Notes: generated by a model from the sequence alone, not told the origin. 64,000 nucleotides of DNA from Nonomuraea guangzhouensis (GCF_019396345.1 NZ_JAHKRM010000014.1:62001-126000); one strand, 5' to 3'. Counted from the first letter of the stretch, positions 1-9,151 are shown. Made by a program: numbers and translations.

Positions 1-269
1 AACGCCTGCTCGACGTAGGCGGACAGCACGAGCACGGCCAGGTCCGGCTGGCGTCGCCTGGCCTCGACGGCGGCGACGATCCCCTCGTCGGTGTGGGTCG
101 GCGGCATCCGTACGTCGACGATCGCGACATCCGGTTGGTGGACGCCGATGGCCTCCAGGAAGCCGGCGGGGTCGCCGGCGGTGGCCACGACGTCGAGCGA
201 CTCCGCGCGCAGCAGCAGCGCGAGCCCTTCGCGCAGGAGCGCGTCGTCCTCCGCGATCACGATCCGCAT
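1..269 (-). CDS. Response regulator receiver domain, partial (cut by window edge)
   Basis: The reverse strand reads MRIVIAEDDALLREG and onward, the first 89 residues of a CheY-like receiver domain. Asp7-Asp8 (in AEDDA) and the phospho-acceptor Asp52 (in IVDVRMPP) are present. The PTHTDEG turn and the LVLSAYV strand are typical of NarL/LuxR-type response regulators, but the output domain lies outside the window, so the DNA-binding class is inferred. The ATG overlaps the last 13 bases of the upstream histidine kinase gene, so the two are almost certainly co-translated as a cognate two-component pair. Confidence 0.9.
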   Translation of the reverse strand, partial: MRIVIAEDDALLREGLALLLRAESLDVVATAGDPAGFLEAIGVHQPDVAIVDVRMPPTHTDEGIVAAVEARRRQPDLAVLVLSAYVEQA

Positions 270-1534
270 GGCAGGCTCACGGTCACGGTGGTGGGTCCCC
301 CAGAAGGGCTGTTCAGCATGAATGTCCCATCGTGCGCTTCGGTACGGCGGCGGATGCCGACGAACCCGGATCCGTTGCGTTCGTCCGCCCCGCCCTGGCC
401 GTCGTCGGTGATCCGCAGGTCGAGCCGGTCGTCATGGAGGCGAGCCGTGACGGTGGCGTGCCGGGCCCGGCTGTGCTTGGCGATGTTCGTGAGCGTCTCG
501 GCCACCACGAAGTAGGCCGTGGCCTCGACGGAGGAGGCGCACCGGACAGGGAGGTCGGCGTCGATCCGGCAGGGCACCGGGCAGGCCGTGGCCAGGCCGG
601 TGAGTGCGTCGGCGAGGCTGCGGTCGGTCAGCACCGGCGGCAGGATGCTGCGGACGACCCCGCGGAGCTCGGCGAGCGCCTGCTCGGCGGCGTCCTGCGC
701 GCGTTCGAGAATGGCCTCGGCGCTGGCCGGATCGCGGGTCAGCGCCCGGCGCGCCGCGCCGAGCAGGACGTTGACGGCGACGATCCGGTTCTGCGTCCCG
801 TCGTGCAGCGACCGTTCGATGCGCCGCAGCTCGGCGGAGTGCGCGTCGAGCGCGGCGGCTCGGGTCGCGGTGAGCTGTACGACCCGCAGCGCGAGGTCGG
901 TGCCGGAGACCGGCGCCAGGAGCCGCCGGCCGAACCAGGCCTGCAGCCGAGCCATGCCCGGGGCGACCGTCCCGGTGACGACGATCCAGCCCAGGCCCAC
1001 CAGGGAGAGAGCGAGGGCGCTGGGCCAGTCCTGCACGGTCCAGAGCCCGTAGGTCAACGTGGACTGCTCTTCCAGTGGCAACAGCTGCCAGTACAACGGG
1101 AAAAGGGTGTACTCCACCACGTAGATGGGCAGCGAGAGACCCAGCCCACCGAGCAACAGTCCGAAAAGGGGATAGGCGGCCACCCAGCCCAGTTCCCGGC
1201 GTACGGCCGAGTCGGCGAGGGCGGGGCGCAGCCCGTGCGGCATCGGCGCCGGGCCGACGACCTCCGGACCCCAGCGGGACAGCCGCCCGCGTTCCCGGTC
1301 GGCGACGACCCGCACCACACGCAGCGTCACGGGCGCCAGCAGCAGGCCCACACCGATGAGGCAGGTCAGTGCGGTGGCGATCACCAACACGAGTGCGACG
1401 AACGCCAGGACCGCGGTGCCGAGCCCGCCGACGATGTGTTCGAGCGCGTCCAGGACGGCTCGGGCGCGGGCGAACGCGAACGCGTCCCATCCACGGGCCG
1501 ACCGCCGGTCGGCTGTGGGGTCGTGGGTCGGCAT
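257..1534 (-). CDS. Sensor histidine kinase (HisKA_3 / NarL-partner type)
   Basis: A membrane histidine kinase of about 425 residues. The N-terminal half has four hydrophobic segments (roughly 40-75 and 120-190), resembling the putative sensor domain of actinobacterial kinases. The C-terminal half holds the dimerisation and phospho-acceptor helix with ERSLHDGTQNR (His about residue 244), an N box TLTNIAKHS and a G box DDGQGG, which is HisKA_3 plus HATPase. I chose the ATG at 1534; a TTG four codons upstream is possible. Neither has a strong ribosome binding site. It runs into the response regulator gene with a 13-base overlap. The signal sensed cannot be read from the sequence. Confidence 0.92.
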   Translation of the reverse strand: MPTHDPTADRRSARGWDAFAFARARAVLDALEHIVGGLGTAVLAFVALVLVIATALTCLIGVGLLLAPVTLRVVRVVADRERGRLSRWGPEVVGPAPMPHGLRPALADSAVRRELGWVAAYPLFGLLLGGLGLSLPIYVVEYTLFPLYWQLLPLEEQSTLTYGLWTVQDWPSALALSLVGLGWIVVTGTVAPGMARLQAWFGRRLLAPVSGTDLALRVVQLTATRAAALDAHSAELRRIERSLHDGTQNRIVAVNVLLGAARRALTRDPASAEAILERAQDAAEQALAELRGVVRSILPPVLTDRSLADALTGLATACPVPCRIDADLPVRCASSVEATAYFVVAETLTNIAKHSRARHATVTARLHDDRLDLRITDDGQGGADERNGSGFVGIRRRTEAHDGTFMLNSPSGGPTTVTVSLPCGS

Positions 1535-1689
1535 AGCCCAGGACAATATGGCATCACCCGGGCGGTCGACAGATCATCGGCCAAGGAGTACAGCCTGCTG
1601 TACCACGCCCGTCTCGCTGGTGGGATCGTCGTCGGCGGTGATCGCTCGTAGCTTCGATGCGTGACAGCCCGTCGAGTGAGGAGCACACC

Positions 1690-1896
1690 ATGACCGAGTC
1701 ATCCCCTTCGGCCCAGACCGCCCAGCGCGGGATGTTCCGTCCCGTGCTGTGGGTCCTGCTCTTGATCAGCGCGGTGCTCAACATCGTGACCTCGAACATC
1801 GGCATCAACATCTTCGTCGGCATCGGATTCGGCCTGGCCACTATGGCGTGCGCCGCCGCTCTGGTCGTCGACCACTACCGGCACCGGCGCCCATGA
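1690..1896 (+). CDS. Small two-helix membrane protein
   Basis: A 68-residue protein starting MTESSPSAQTAQRG. Residues about 14-35 and 39-60 are hydrophobic and probably form a membrane hairpin with a short basic tail (DHYRHRRP). The ATG at 1690 is preceded by GAGGAG seven bases upstream, which decides the start over an in-frame ATG at 1657. It is divergent from the histidine kinase gene across about 155 bases, so it may be a target or accessory of that two-component system, although position is the only evidence. I recognise no named family. Confidence 0.7.
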   Translation: MTESSPSAQTAQRGMFRPVLWVLLLISAVLNIVTSNIGINIFVGIGFGLATMACAAALVVDHYRHRRP

Positions 1897-1906
1897 ACGT
1901 GCCGAA

Positions 1907-1936
1907 CGGCCCGGGCGATCACCGTCGCCCGGGCCG
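1907..1936. terminator. Bidirectional hairpin terminator
   Basis: Perfect 12-bp inverted repeat CGGCCCGGGCGA / TCGCCCGGGCCG with a 6-base loop. It lies between the convergent ends of the small membrane protein gene and the GT39 gene. There is no U-run, as is common in high-GC actinomycetes. Confidence 0.75.
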
Positions 1937-1947
1937 CTGTCCGGTCG

Positions 1948-3885
1948 TCAGCCGAGTTCGTAGAGAGCCTGGCCGCTGCTGTCGGTGCCGCCGTAGGCGG
2001 AGGCGTCCACCAGGGTGCCGTTGGCCTTGACCCACTCGGTCACCGAAGAGCTTCTGCCGTCGGTGATCAGGATGTACTTGAGCGTGCCGGCGGCGACGTA
2101 CCCCTTGAGCTTGGCGACGGTCATGGCCGGGTCGCTGCCGGTGAAGCCGCCCATGGCGATGACGGCCTTGCCGGTGGACAGGATGATCGAGGACGCGCTC
2201 TGCGCGCTGTCGACGGCCACCAGCCAGGTGGCGTCGCCCTGGTTGGCCTTCAGGTACGCGATCAGCTGAGTGCTCACCTGCCCACCGCCGCCGGGCCGGC
2301 CCGTACGTTGGCCGGCCGTAGGTTGCTGGGTGCCACCGGGTCCGCCGCCCATTCCGCCCATTTTCCCCATCCCGCCGCTGCCGGCCGGGCCCGCGGTCGG
2401 GTTGGTGCCCTGGACGGCCGAGGTCAGCGGGGTCACCGCGTACGCCGCCGGTCCGGCCAGACCACCGAACAGCCCCGCCACCAGCGCCACGGCGGCCAGC
2501 CGCTTGGCGCCGAACGCGACCGCCAGGAGCCCGAGCACCGCCACCGCCGTCGCGCCGGCGACCACCCAGGGCAGCCACGACACGAAGTCGGTGGTCCGGC
2601 GGAGCACCACGAAGGACCAGCCACCGGTGACGGCGATGCCGAGCGGCAGCGCCCACCTCCAGGCGGCGGACCGCCGGTAGGCGTGCCACATCAGCACCGC
2701 GCCCATCCCGGTGAGAGCGGCGATCGCGGGCGCCATCGCGGTGGCGTAGTAGGGGTGGAAGCCGCCTTCCGAGAAGCTGAACACCACGAAGTGGATCGCC
2801 AGCCAGCCACCCCACAGCAGCAGGGCGGCCTGGCCCGGATCGGTCCGCGGCCGACGGCCGATCAGGGCGACCCCCACGGCCAGGGCGAGGGCCGCGAACG
2901 GGATCAGCCAGGAGATCTGTCCGGCCATCGTGTCGTTGAACAGCCGGGTGGCCCCGGCCTCGCCGCCGAAGTTGGCGCCGCCGCCGCTGCTACCGGCGCT
3001 CGCGCCGAAGATCCGGCCGAGTCCGTTGTAGCCGACGACCAGGTCCCAGACGGTGTTGTCCGAGCTGCCGCCGATGTACGGCCGGCTGCCCGACGGCCAC
3101 AGATCGACGATCGCCATCCACCAGCCACTGGAGACGACGAGAACCGCGCCGGCCGCGAGCAACCGCCCGATCCGCCGCAGCGGCCGGCCCGGCGCGGCCA
3201 TCAGGTAGACGGCCGCGAAGGCGGGCAGCACCAGGTACGCCTGGAGCATCTTGGTGTTGAACGCCAGGCCGACCAGCAGCGCGGTGACCAGCAGCGTACG
3301 CGTCCGGCCGGTCCGGATCGCCTCCAGGCAGAACCAGGCCGCCGCGACCAGCAGCAGAACCAGAATGGTGTCGGGGTTGTTGTCCCGGTTGATGGCCACC
3401 GTGATCGGCGTGAGCGTCATCACCAGGGCCGCGATCAGCGCCGCGACGTGGGCCAGGTGCCCCGTCCCGTCCCCGATCGGCCTGGCGGTGAGCGTACGCC
3501 GCACCGCCGAATGGACCAGGCCCACGGCGGCGACGCCCGCGACGGCCTGGGGGAGCAGCATGCTCCACGTCCCGAACCCGAAGAGGCGGGCCGACAGACC
3601 CATCACCCAGAGTGCGAGTGGCGGTTTGTCGACGGTGATGTACGAACCGGCGTCGAGGGCTCCGAAGAAGAAGGCCTTCCAGCTCTGGGTGCCGGAGTAG
3701 ATCGCGGCGGAGTAGTAGTCGTTGGCGTAGCCGTTCTGGCCGAGCGCCCAGGTGTAGAGGACGGCGGCCAGGGCGAGCACGCCCCACATCGCGGGGCGTG
3801 CCCACCGCGGGTCGCCCCGGTGGTCGGCCGGGGCGCGACGACCACTGGTCGGGCGCTCCAGCAACTGTGCGGTCATCGTGCTCAT
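1948..3885 (-). CDS. GT39-family membrane glycosyltransferase (ArnT/PMT-like)
   Basis: A 645-residue polytopic protein with about 11-12 hydrophobic helices. The N-terminal loop carries NGYANDYYSAA and YITVDKPPLALWVMG, the conserved extracytoplasmic segment of PMT_2/ArnT-like transferases, which move a sugar from a polyprenyl-phosphate donor. Aspartates in these loops are the expected catalytic residues. The helical part ends near residue 490. A Gly/Met-rich linker (GGMGKMGGMGGG) follows, then a soluble domain of about 120 residues (ending ALYELG), as in many actinobacterial members. AAGGT lies eight bases before the chosen ATG; a second in-frame ATG is three codons later. Acceptor and sugar are unknown. 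Confidence 0.88.
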   Translation of the reverse strand: MSTMTAQLLERPTSGRRAPADHRGDPRWARPAMWGVLALAAVLYTWALGQNGYANDYYSAAIYSGTQSWKAFFFGALDAGSYITVDKPPLALWVMGLSARLFGFGTWSMLLPQAVAGVAAVGLVHSAVRRTLTARPIGDGTGHLAHVAALIAALVMTLTPITVAINRDNNPDTILVLLLVAAAWFCLEAIRTGRTRTLLVTALLVGLAFNTKMLQAYLVLPAFAAVYLMAAPGRPLRRIGRLLAAGAVLVVSSGWWMAIVDLWPSGSRPYIGGSSDNTVWDLVVGYNGLGRIFGASAGSSGGGANFGGEAGATRLFNDTMAGQISWLIPFAALALAVGVALIGRRPRTDPGQAALLLWGGWLAIHFVVFSFSEGGFHPYYATAMAPAIAALTGMGAVLMWHAYRRSAAWRWALPLGIAVTGGWSFVVLRRTTDFVSWLPWVVAGATAVAVLGLLAVAFGAKRLAAVALVAGLFGGLAGPAAYAVTPLTSAVQGTNPTAGPAGSGGMGKMGGMGGGPGGTQQPTAGQRTGRPGGGGQVSTQLIAYLKANQGDATWLVAVDSAQSASSIILSTGKAVIAMGGFTGSDPAMTVAKLKGYVAAGTLKYILITDGRSSSVTEWVKANGTLVDASAYGGTDSSGQALYELG

Positions 3886-3954
3886 GACGCTTACCTTCGA
3901 CGGCGGCCCTTGAACCGCGGTGAGGCGACCATTAAGCCTCAGTGAGAAGAAACG

Positions 3955-4983
3955 TCAGGGCAACGAGCTCGGCAGCCCGAAGGGCGTGAAGTGCTCGGGG
4001 CCGACGAACGAGGTGATCTCGGCGATGCGCTCGCCACTCAGGGTCAGTACGTTGATCGACCAGGCGACGTGCGCGCCGGCGTCGTCGTTCCGGAGGTAGC
4101 AGGCCACGGCCGGCTGGCCGTTCGCGGTGGCCGGCCGGTGCCGCCAGCTTCCGCATGAGGTCAGCGGGACCCGCACGGCGAAGTCGGTGACGGCGTCGAG
4201 GCCGTGGTACCAGTGCGGCAGCGGCGGCATCGACCAGGTGACGTCCTCGGTGAGGAGCGCGACCAGGGCGTCGGCGTCGCCGCGTTCCAGCGCGGTCGAG
4301 TAACCGGCGACGATCTCCCGCACCCGGGCGTCGCCGATCTGGCGCAGCGTCCGCTGCTGGCTTGCGGAGGGCACCTTCTCCGCGACGAGCTTGCGGGCGC
4401 GTGCCAGGGCGGAGTTCACCGACGTGGTCGAGGTGTTCATGGTGGTGGCGATCTCGGCGGCGGAGAACCCGAGGACCTCGAAGAGCAGCAGCGCCGCGCG
4501 CTGGTTGCCCGGCAGGTGCTGCAGGGCGGCGACGAAGGCCAGCTCGACGGCCTCGCGCTGCTCGTAGCGCTCGCCCGGGCCGGTGCCGGGATAGGGGCCC
4601 AGCCAGGCGACGTCGGTCAGCGGGGCGTCGTCGAGCACGGCGCGGTCGCTGGCCGGGCCGAGGTCCATCGGCAGGGCCCGCCTGCCTCGGGACTCGATGG
4701 TGTCCAGACAGGTGCGGGTGGCCACGGTGTACAGCCACGAGCGCAGCGAACTGCGGCCCTCGAAACGCGCGAGCCCTCGCCACGCCCGCAACAGCGCGTC
4801 CTGGAGGGCGTCGTCGGCGTCATGGGTGGAGCCGAGCATGCGGTAGCAGTGGGCGTGCAGCTCCCGGCGCAACGGCCGGACGAGCCGGTTGAACGCGGCG
4901 TCGTCCCCGGCGCGTGCCCGGACCAGGTCCTCGGCGCCCTCCGTTGCCGGGTCCGCCGACGCGGCGGAAAAGACTTCGCTCAC
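3955..4983 (-). CDS. ECF RNA polymerase sigma factor with SnoaL-like C-terminal domain
   Basis: A 342-residue sigma-70 family protein. Region 2 (about 20-90) includes HCYRMLGSTHDADDALQDALLRAWRG. Region 4 (about 150-205) includes HLPGNQRAALLLFEVLGFSAAEIA and the recognition helix NTSTTSVNSALARARK. Residues about 215-335 form an extra SnoaL/NTF2-like domain, as in the long ECF class that needs no separate anti-sigma factor (SigJ/ECF41-like and related groups). The GTG at 4983 is chosen because the family starts just before SEVFSAASAD; longer in-frame extensions look like non-coding composition. It is divergent from the hydrolase gene across 66 bases, which makes that gene a candidate target. 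Confidence 0.9.
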   Translation of the reverse strand: MSEVFSAASADPATEGAEDLVRARAGDDAAFNRLVRPLRRELHAHCYRMLGSTHDADDALQDALLRAWRGLARFEGRSSLRSWLYTVATRTCLDTIESRGRRALPMDLGPASDRAVLDDAPLTDVAWLGPYPGTGPGERYEQREAVELAFVAALQHLPGNQRAALLLFEVLGFSAAEIATTMNTSTTSVNSALARARKLVAEKVPSASQQRTLRQIGDARVREIVAGYSTALERGDADALVALLTEDVTWSMPPLPHWYHGLDAVTDFAVRVPLTSCGSWRHRPATANGQPAVACYLRNDDAGAHVAWSINVLTLSGERIAEITSFVGPEHFTPFGLPSSLP

Positions 4984-5049
4984 AAGCGACGATTCTGCCC
5001 CATCGCCGGAGTCACCTCTTTCGACCGACCGACGACGAGGAGAAAACCC

Positions 5050-5859
5050 ATGAACCACACCGTCAGCACCCTTGAGATCGCCGACGCGCGCCTGCACTAC
5101 GAAGTACGTGGCGAGGGCCCCCTGCTGGTGCTCGTCGGCGCCCCGATGGACGCCCGGTCCTTCGCCGCGGCGGCCGACCTCCTGGCCGCCGACCACACCG
5201 TGCTCACCACGGACCCGCGCGGCATCAACCGCAGCCCCCTCCACGACCCCGGCCAGGACTCGACCCCGGAGCTACGCGCCGACGACCTGTCCCGGCTCAT
5301 CACCCACCTGGACGCCGGCCCGGCTGCGGTCTTCGGCTCCAGCGGGGGCGCCGTCACCGCCCTGGCCGTCGCTCGGTCCGAGCAGGTCCACACCGTCATC
5401 GCCCATGAGCCGCCGCTGGTCGAACTGCTGGAGGACCGCGAGCAGCTCCGCGCCGGGACCGACGACCAGATCGCCACCTACCTCGGCGGCGACGTCATAG
5501 GGGCCTGGACGAAGTTCATGGCCCAGGCGAACATCGCCATGCCGGAAGGGGCGATCGAGATGATGTTCGGTGGCGAACGCGATCCGCAGCAGGTCGCGGA
5601 CGAGCAGCGCTGGTTCTCCCACGAGCTGCGTGGCACCGTCAGCTGGCAGCCCGACCTCGCCGCCCTGCGTTCGGTGCGCGCCCGCGTCGTGGTCGGCATC
5701 GGCGAGGACTCGACCGGCCAGATCTGCGACCGTACGTCGACCGCGCTCGCTGCGGCACTCGGCATCGAGCCGACGATGTTCCCCGGCGGCCACATCGGCT
5801 TCGCCGACGACCCCGACCGGTTCGTTCCGCGGCTGCGCGCGGTGCTGCACGGGAACTGA
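5050..5859 (+). CDS. Alpha/beta hydrolase
   Basis: A 269-residue alpha/beta-hydrolase fold protein, probably cytoplasmic since no signal peptide is seen. The nucleophile elbow is FGSSGGAV, with serine in G-x-S-x-G-like context. An HxxP-type motif is replaced by LVGAPMDARS, and the catalytic histidine is in GGHIGFADDPDRF near the C terminus. An acidic residue in VVVGIGEDSTG may complete the triad. AGGAG sits before the ATG. It is divergent from the ECF sigma gene and may depend on it. Substrate is unknown; esterase, lactonase or haloperoxidase-like activities are all possible. Confidence 0.85.
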   Translation: MNHTVSTLEIADARLHYEVRGEGPLLVLVGAPMDARSFAAAADLLAADHTVLTTDPRGINRSPLHDPGQDSTPELRADDLSRLITHLDAGPAAVFGSSGGAVTALAVARSEQVHTVIAHEPPLVELLEDREQLRAGTDDQIATYLGGDVIGAWTKFMAQANIAMPEGAIEMMFGGERDPQQVADEQRWFSHELRGTVSWQPDLAALRSVRARVVVGIGEDSTGQICDRTSTALAAALGIEPTMFPGGHIGFADDPDRFVPRLRAVLHGN

Positions 5860-5862
5860 GCG

Positions 5863-6483
5863 TCAGCGCGTACTGGAGATCAGGGCGAGCGCCGCGCCCA
5901 GCAGCGCGATCACGGGAGCCGCCGCGGGGAGCAGGTGCAGGGTCACCGTGGCGGCGGCCGCGCCGAGCGTCAGGGCGAGGAGTACGGCCACCAGCTCGGG
6001 AAGGTGCGGCGGCCCGGTGCCGGGAGTGAGGTGCCGGGAGATCGAGCTGGTCAGCGCGCCGGTGATGAACGTCGTCGAGCCGATGAAGGTGTGCAGGCGG
6101 TGGGTGATCGCGCTCTGGATGCCCATCGCGAGCGCGGCGGTCGCGATCATCGGCAGGCGCGGGCCGGACAGGGCCCAGGCGAGGGCCAGCGCGATCAGCA
6201 GACCCAGCTCGGCGCCCAGGGCCAGCCGGGTACGGGCGGTCCAGCCGGTGGTCGAGACGGTGAACCGGAAAGTGGCGACCAGGCCGCAGACGAACGCGGT
6301 CAGTGCCACCAGCGAGCCCAGGGCCTCGGAGAAGCGGCCATGACCGGCTGACACGCCGAGCAGGACCAGGTTGCCGGTCATGTTCGAGGTGAAGACCCGG
6401 CCCAGGGCGAGAAAGGTGAAGGCGTCCATGGCCCCCGAGGCCAGCGCCAGGCTCAGGACGGGCAGGCGGTTGCTGGCCGGCAT
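5863..6483 (-). CDS. DUF1275 (YoaK-type) membrane protein
   Basis: A 206-residue protein with six predicted helices. The motif SGAMDAFTFLALGRVFTSNMTGN at residues about 16-38 is the family signature of DUF1275. Function is not established for this family. The gene converges with the hydrolase gene with only three bases between stops. A GGGAGG sequence directly abuts the ATG, an unusually tight spacing, so translation may start poorly or slightly downstream; no better in-frame start is visible. Confidence 0.88.
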   Translation of the reverse strand: MPASNRLPVLSLALASGAMDAFTFLALGRVFTSNMTGNLVLLGVSAGHGRFSEALGSLVALTAFVCGLVATFRFTVSTTGWTARTRLALGAELGLLIALALAWALSGPRLPMIATAALAMGIQSAITHRLHTFIGSTTFITGALTSSISRHLTPGTGPPHLPELVAVLLALTLGAAAATVTLHLLPAAAPVIALLGAALALISSTR

Positions 6484-6538
6484 CCTCCCATGGTCGGCCG
6501 CACCCGCGGTCTGCTGGGGGAGGCGCGCTGACCTGGCG

Positions 6539-8059
6539 TTACGCAGGATGGGCGGGCGTGTTCGGGGGCTTCAGCCAGTCGGGGGTGCGCCACTGCTGGA
6601 CGTTCGCCCGCGTGCACGGGCGCAGTGACACCTCCTGCCTGGCCGGGTCCAACTGCAGGCACAGGCCGCTGGCGACGTGCTGGACCTCCCAGTAGTGCCA
6701 CCGGTTGTACGCCGAGCGGTAATTGAAGCGCCAGAGCTGGCCGGCGGAGCCGGAGCAGGGCTCGCGGGCCGGGCGGCGCTGATCCGGTGGGCCGGCGGCG
6801 GCCAGGCAGCCGCCCATGCTGGTGATCGTGTATTCGCCCTGGGCGTTCCGTCGGTAGCCGAACGCCTGGTTGACGCCGCCGTGGCAGCCCCAGATGATCA
6901 GGTCCGCGGCGCCCATGGCGTCCAGGCAACGGCCGTTCTCCGCGCTGGCCAGTGAGCTGCCGAGGTCCGGCAGGCGGTCGGTGATCAGCCAGCGCTGGCC
7001 GGGCCGGTCGGCGGCGCAGGGCAGCAGGATCAGCGGGGTGCCCGGCTCGGCGGAGCTCTGGTTGGGCTCGGCGCACAGGTCTCCCTGAGGGGAGGCGATG
7101 GCGATCGCGTGGTCGCCGGTGAGCCGCCAGAGCTGGTCGTCGGAGTCGTCGCAGGCCGCCTCGGTGAGGTAGATCCCCTCGATGATGCGCCGGGCCTCCG
7201 GGGCCAGGCAGCGCTCGCTCAGGCGGTTGCGGATCCGGTAGCGGAAGGCGCCATCGTGCTTTTCCGGTTGGAGGTCCCACCGCTGGGCTTCGTCAAAGAC
7301 CGTGTTGATGGCCGAGCCGCCCAGCCTGGCGTGCGGGGGCGCGGTGGTGGAGGTGTTGACGACCAGGGGCTTGCCGGGCGCGTACAGGGAGAGGATCGTC
7401 ACGTTCGGGCGCTTGAGCGAGTCGGGGACGTGGGTGTCGACGTACACCACGTAGGCCAGGAAGGCCGCGGTCGCGAACGCGACCGACAGCACGATGCCGA
7501 TGATCAGCCTGGTGCGGCGGGTGGGCCGGGCGGGCTGGGGATCGACCAGCCTGCGGTAGGACTGGAGCCACTTGTCCGCCGCGGCGTCCGGCACGTCGTG
7601 CACCAGGAGGAAGGCGCGGATGACCGGCTCGGCGCGCTCGGCGTCGGTCAGCCAGCCGGCGCCCTGCCTGGTGACCTTCTCCAGGTCGGCCCGGTCGAAG
7701 GCGAGCCCGCGCCGGGCGGCGCGGGCCTGGAGCTCGGCGAACTTGGGCGTGCGCGCCTCCTCGCGCAGGTCCTTGAGCAGCCGCTTGAACGTGGGCAGGT
7801 CGTGCGCGGTGAACGGATTGGTCGCGGTCGCCGTACGGTTGGCCCAGCGTGACTGCAGGAAGCCGCCCAGCGGCGTGAGCCCGGCGGCCAGGCAGGCGAA
7901 CAGGATCGCGGGCACGATGTGCGCCGGGTTGAGCTCGGGTTGACCGTCGGTGGCGAAGTTGACGTAGATCCCGGCCAGCACGGTGAAGACCGCGCTGAGC
8001 ACGGCCACCGCGCCGATCACCAGGGCGAGCTCGCGTGGGGGGTTGCGCATACGCTCCAT
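6539..8059 (-). CDS. Membrane-anchored ricin-type beta-trefoil lectin with cytoplasmic HTH-like segment
   Basis: A 506-residue protein with an unusual layout. There are two helices (about 11-31 and 48-68), then a soluble stretch (about 85-175) with FKRLLKDLREEAR...FAELQARAARRG, then a third helix (about 184-206) and an exported part. The soluble stretch resembles the degenerate XRE-like helical domain that begins many actinobacterial proteins. The exported part (about 230-495) has repeated QxW motifs (QRW, QLW, QRW, QLW, QQW) and paired cysteines, typical of ricin B lectin repeats that bind sugars. Topology puts the lectin outside and the HTH-like part inside. A second ATG three codons in has a better-placed GGAG. 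The ligand is unknown. Confidence 0.8.
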   Translation of the reverse strand: MERMRNPPRELALVIGAVAVLSAVFTVLAGIYVNFATDGQPELNPAHIVPAILFACLAAGLTPLGGFLQSRWANRTATATNPFTAHDLPTFKRLLKDLREEARTPKFAELQARAARRGLAFDRADLEKVTRQGAGWLTDAERAEPVIRAFLLVHDVPDAAADKWLQSYRRLVDPQPARPTRRTRLIIGIVLSVAFATAAFLAYVVYVDTHVPDSLKRPNVTILSLYAPGKPLVVNTSTTAPPHARLGGSAINTVFDEAQRWDLQPEKHDGAFRYRIRNRLSERCLAPEARRIIEGIYLTEAACDDSDDQLWRLTGDHAIAIASPQGDLCAEPNQSSAEPGTPLILLPCAADRPGQRWLITDRLPDLGSSLASAENGRCLDAMGAADLIIWGCHGGVNQAFGYRRNAQGEYTITSMGGCLAAAGPPDQRRPAREPCSGSAGQLWRFNYRSAYNRWHYWEVQHVASGLCLQLDPARQEVSLRPCTRANVQQWRTPDWLKPPNTPAHPA

Positions 8060-8112
8060 CCGGCACTGTGTGTCAGATCATGTTAACGGAGCGTGCGCGC
8101 GTCTTGTCCTGG

Positions 8113-8577
8113 CTACCGGCTCGGCACCGGGGTCGGCGTATCGGCGTTCGTGCGGGTGCGGGTCAGGGTGGCCAGCAGGAGGAGCAGTGCGCTCTGGGCG
8201 AGCATGCCGGGTGCCAGGGGTGGCGCGGCGCCGACCGACTTGCTGACGGCGTACCACCAGCGGGTCAGCGGGGACAGGGCGTCCCAGGTGTCGGCGTAGC
8301 GCTGGTCGAGCAGGCCCGCGTCGTAGTTGGCGGACACGTGGGCGTACACGCCGAACGCCGCCACCAGCAGCACGGCCAGCGCGAGCACCCGCACCGTGGT
8401 CACCGCTCCCTGAGGCCGGCCGACGGCGAGCAGCGCCAGCGCGAGCGTGAGCACGGCCAGTGCTCCCCAGGGGAGTAACTGCTGCAGGGTCTGCCAGTGG
8501 CGTTCGGCGGCGAGCTCCAAGGCGGCGCCCATGATGCTGATGAGAACCAGGGCCAGGAGCCCTCTGCGTATGATCAT
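8113..8577 (-). CDS. Predicted membrane protein, unknown function
   Basis: A 154-residue protein with about four hydrophobic helices: residues 5-20, 35-52, 62-80 and 125-140. A hydrophilic extracytoplasmic loop contains DAGLLDQRYADTWDALSP, and the tail is short and Thr-rich. Its ATG overlaps the stop of the lipoprotein gene upstream in an ATGA junction, so the two are translationally coupled and probably form one membrane/lipoprotein unit. No named family recognised. Confidence 0.75.
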   Translation of the reverse strand: MIIRRGLLALVLISIMGAALELAAERHWQTLQQLLPWGALAVLTLALALLAVGRPQGAVTTVRVLALAVLLVAAFGVYAHVSANYDAGLLDQRYADTWDALSPLTRWWYAVSKSVGAAPPLAPGMLAQSALLLLLATLTRTRTNADTPTPVPSR

Positions 8578-8933
8578 GGCGTCAGCGCCGAGACGATCTT
8601 GTCAACCGTGTCCTGGCCGGGGTTGTACTTGGCCAGGTTCTGGCGCAGCGACGTGAGGTCGGTGTCGTCGGCGGCGTAGGGCCGGTACTCCATGACCTCT
8701 CTGGCCCACCGGTCGGGGTTGGTCACTCCGGCGACCTGGAGTGCGGCGGTGATCTGGGCCTCGTCGGCGGTGTTCGCCGAAACCTTCCCCGCCTGGGCGG
8801 ACGCGCTCGCGCTGGACGTGCTCACGCCGGCGGAGGTGGTCTGGGCCGTCGTCGAGGTGCAGGCGGTGAGGGAGACCGCCGTGGCGATCACCGCCAGGGC
8901 GATTCTGATCTTGCTTGGTGTCATGCGAGCCAT
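8574..8933 (-). CDS. Small secreted lipoprotein
   Basis: A 119-residue protein with a lipoprotein signal peptide: a basic start, a hydrophobic core (IALAVIATAVSL) and the lipobox LTAC with Cys25 as lipidation site. A Ser/Thr/Ala-rich spacer follows, then a small helical domain (about 52-119) with NPDRWAREVMEYRPYAADD and LRQNLAKYNPGQDTVDKIVSAL. It is the first gene of a two-gene unit with the membrane protein. Function unknown; an envelope-exposed partner of that membrane protein is the simplest guess. Confidence 0.78.
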   Translation of the reverse strand: MARMTPSKIRIALAVIATAVSLTACTSTTAQTTSAGVSTSSASASAQAGKVSANTADEAQITAALQVAGVTNPDRWAREVMEYRPYAADDTDLTSLRQNLAKYNPGQDTVDKIVSALTP

Positions 8934-9151
8934 CCGGTACGAGGGGTTCTCAGTGGCCTCAACGCTGTCCGAGCCGTCTCAGATGGATCTCGATGAATCA
9001 TGAAGATCAGGTGAGAAACGATGCTTAGTCCGAAAAAAGGCGAAAGATGAGTGTTCCTGCGTAATTAGGTCCTCCTCAATCGGCGTAAGTCGGGTTACAT
9101 TCACGTTACTTTGCCCTCTCTTGTCCCCCCGAGTCGACCGAAGGGAGAGGC

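Noticed and set aside
2308..3945. 545-codon open frame on the + strand opposite the GT39 gene
   Set aside because: Composition is the Arg/Gly/Asp-rich antisense pattern of high-GC genes, and the reverse strand encodes a clear glycosyltransferase.
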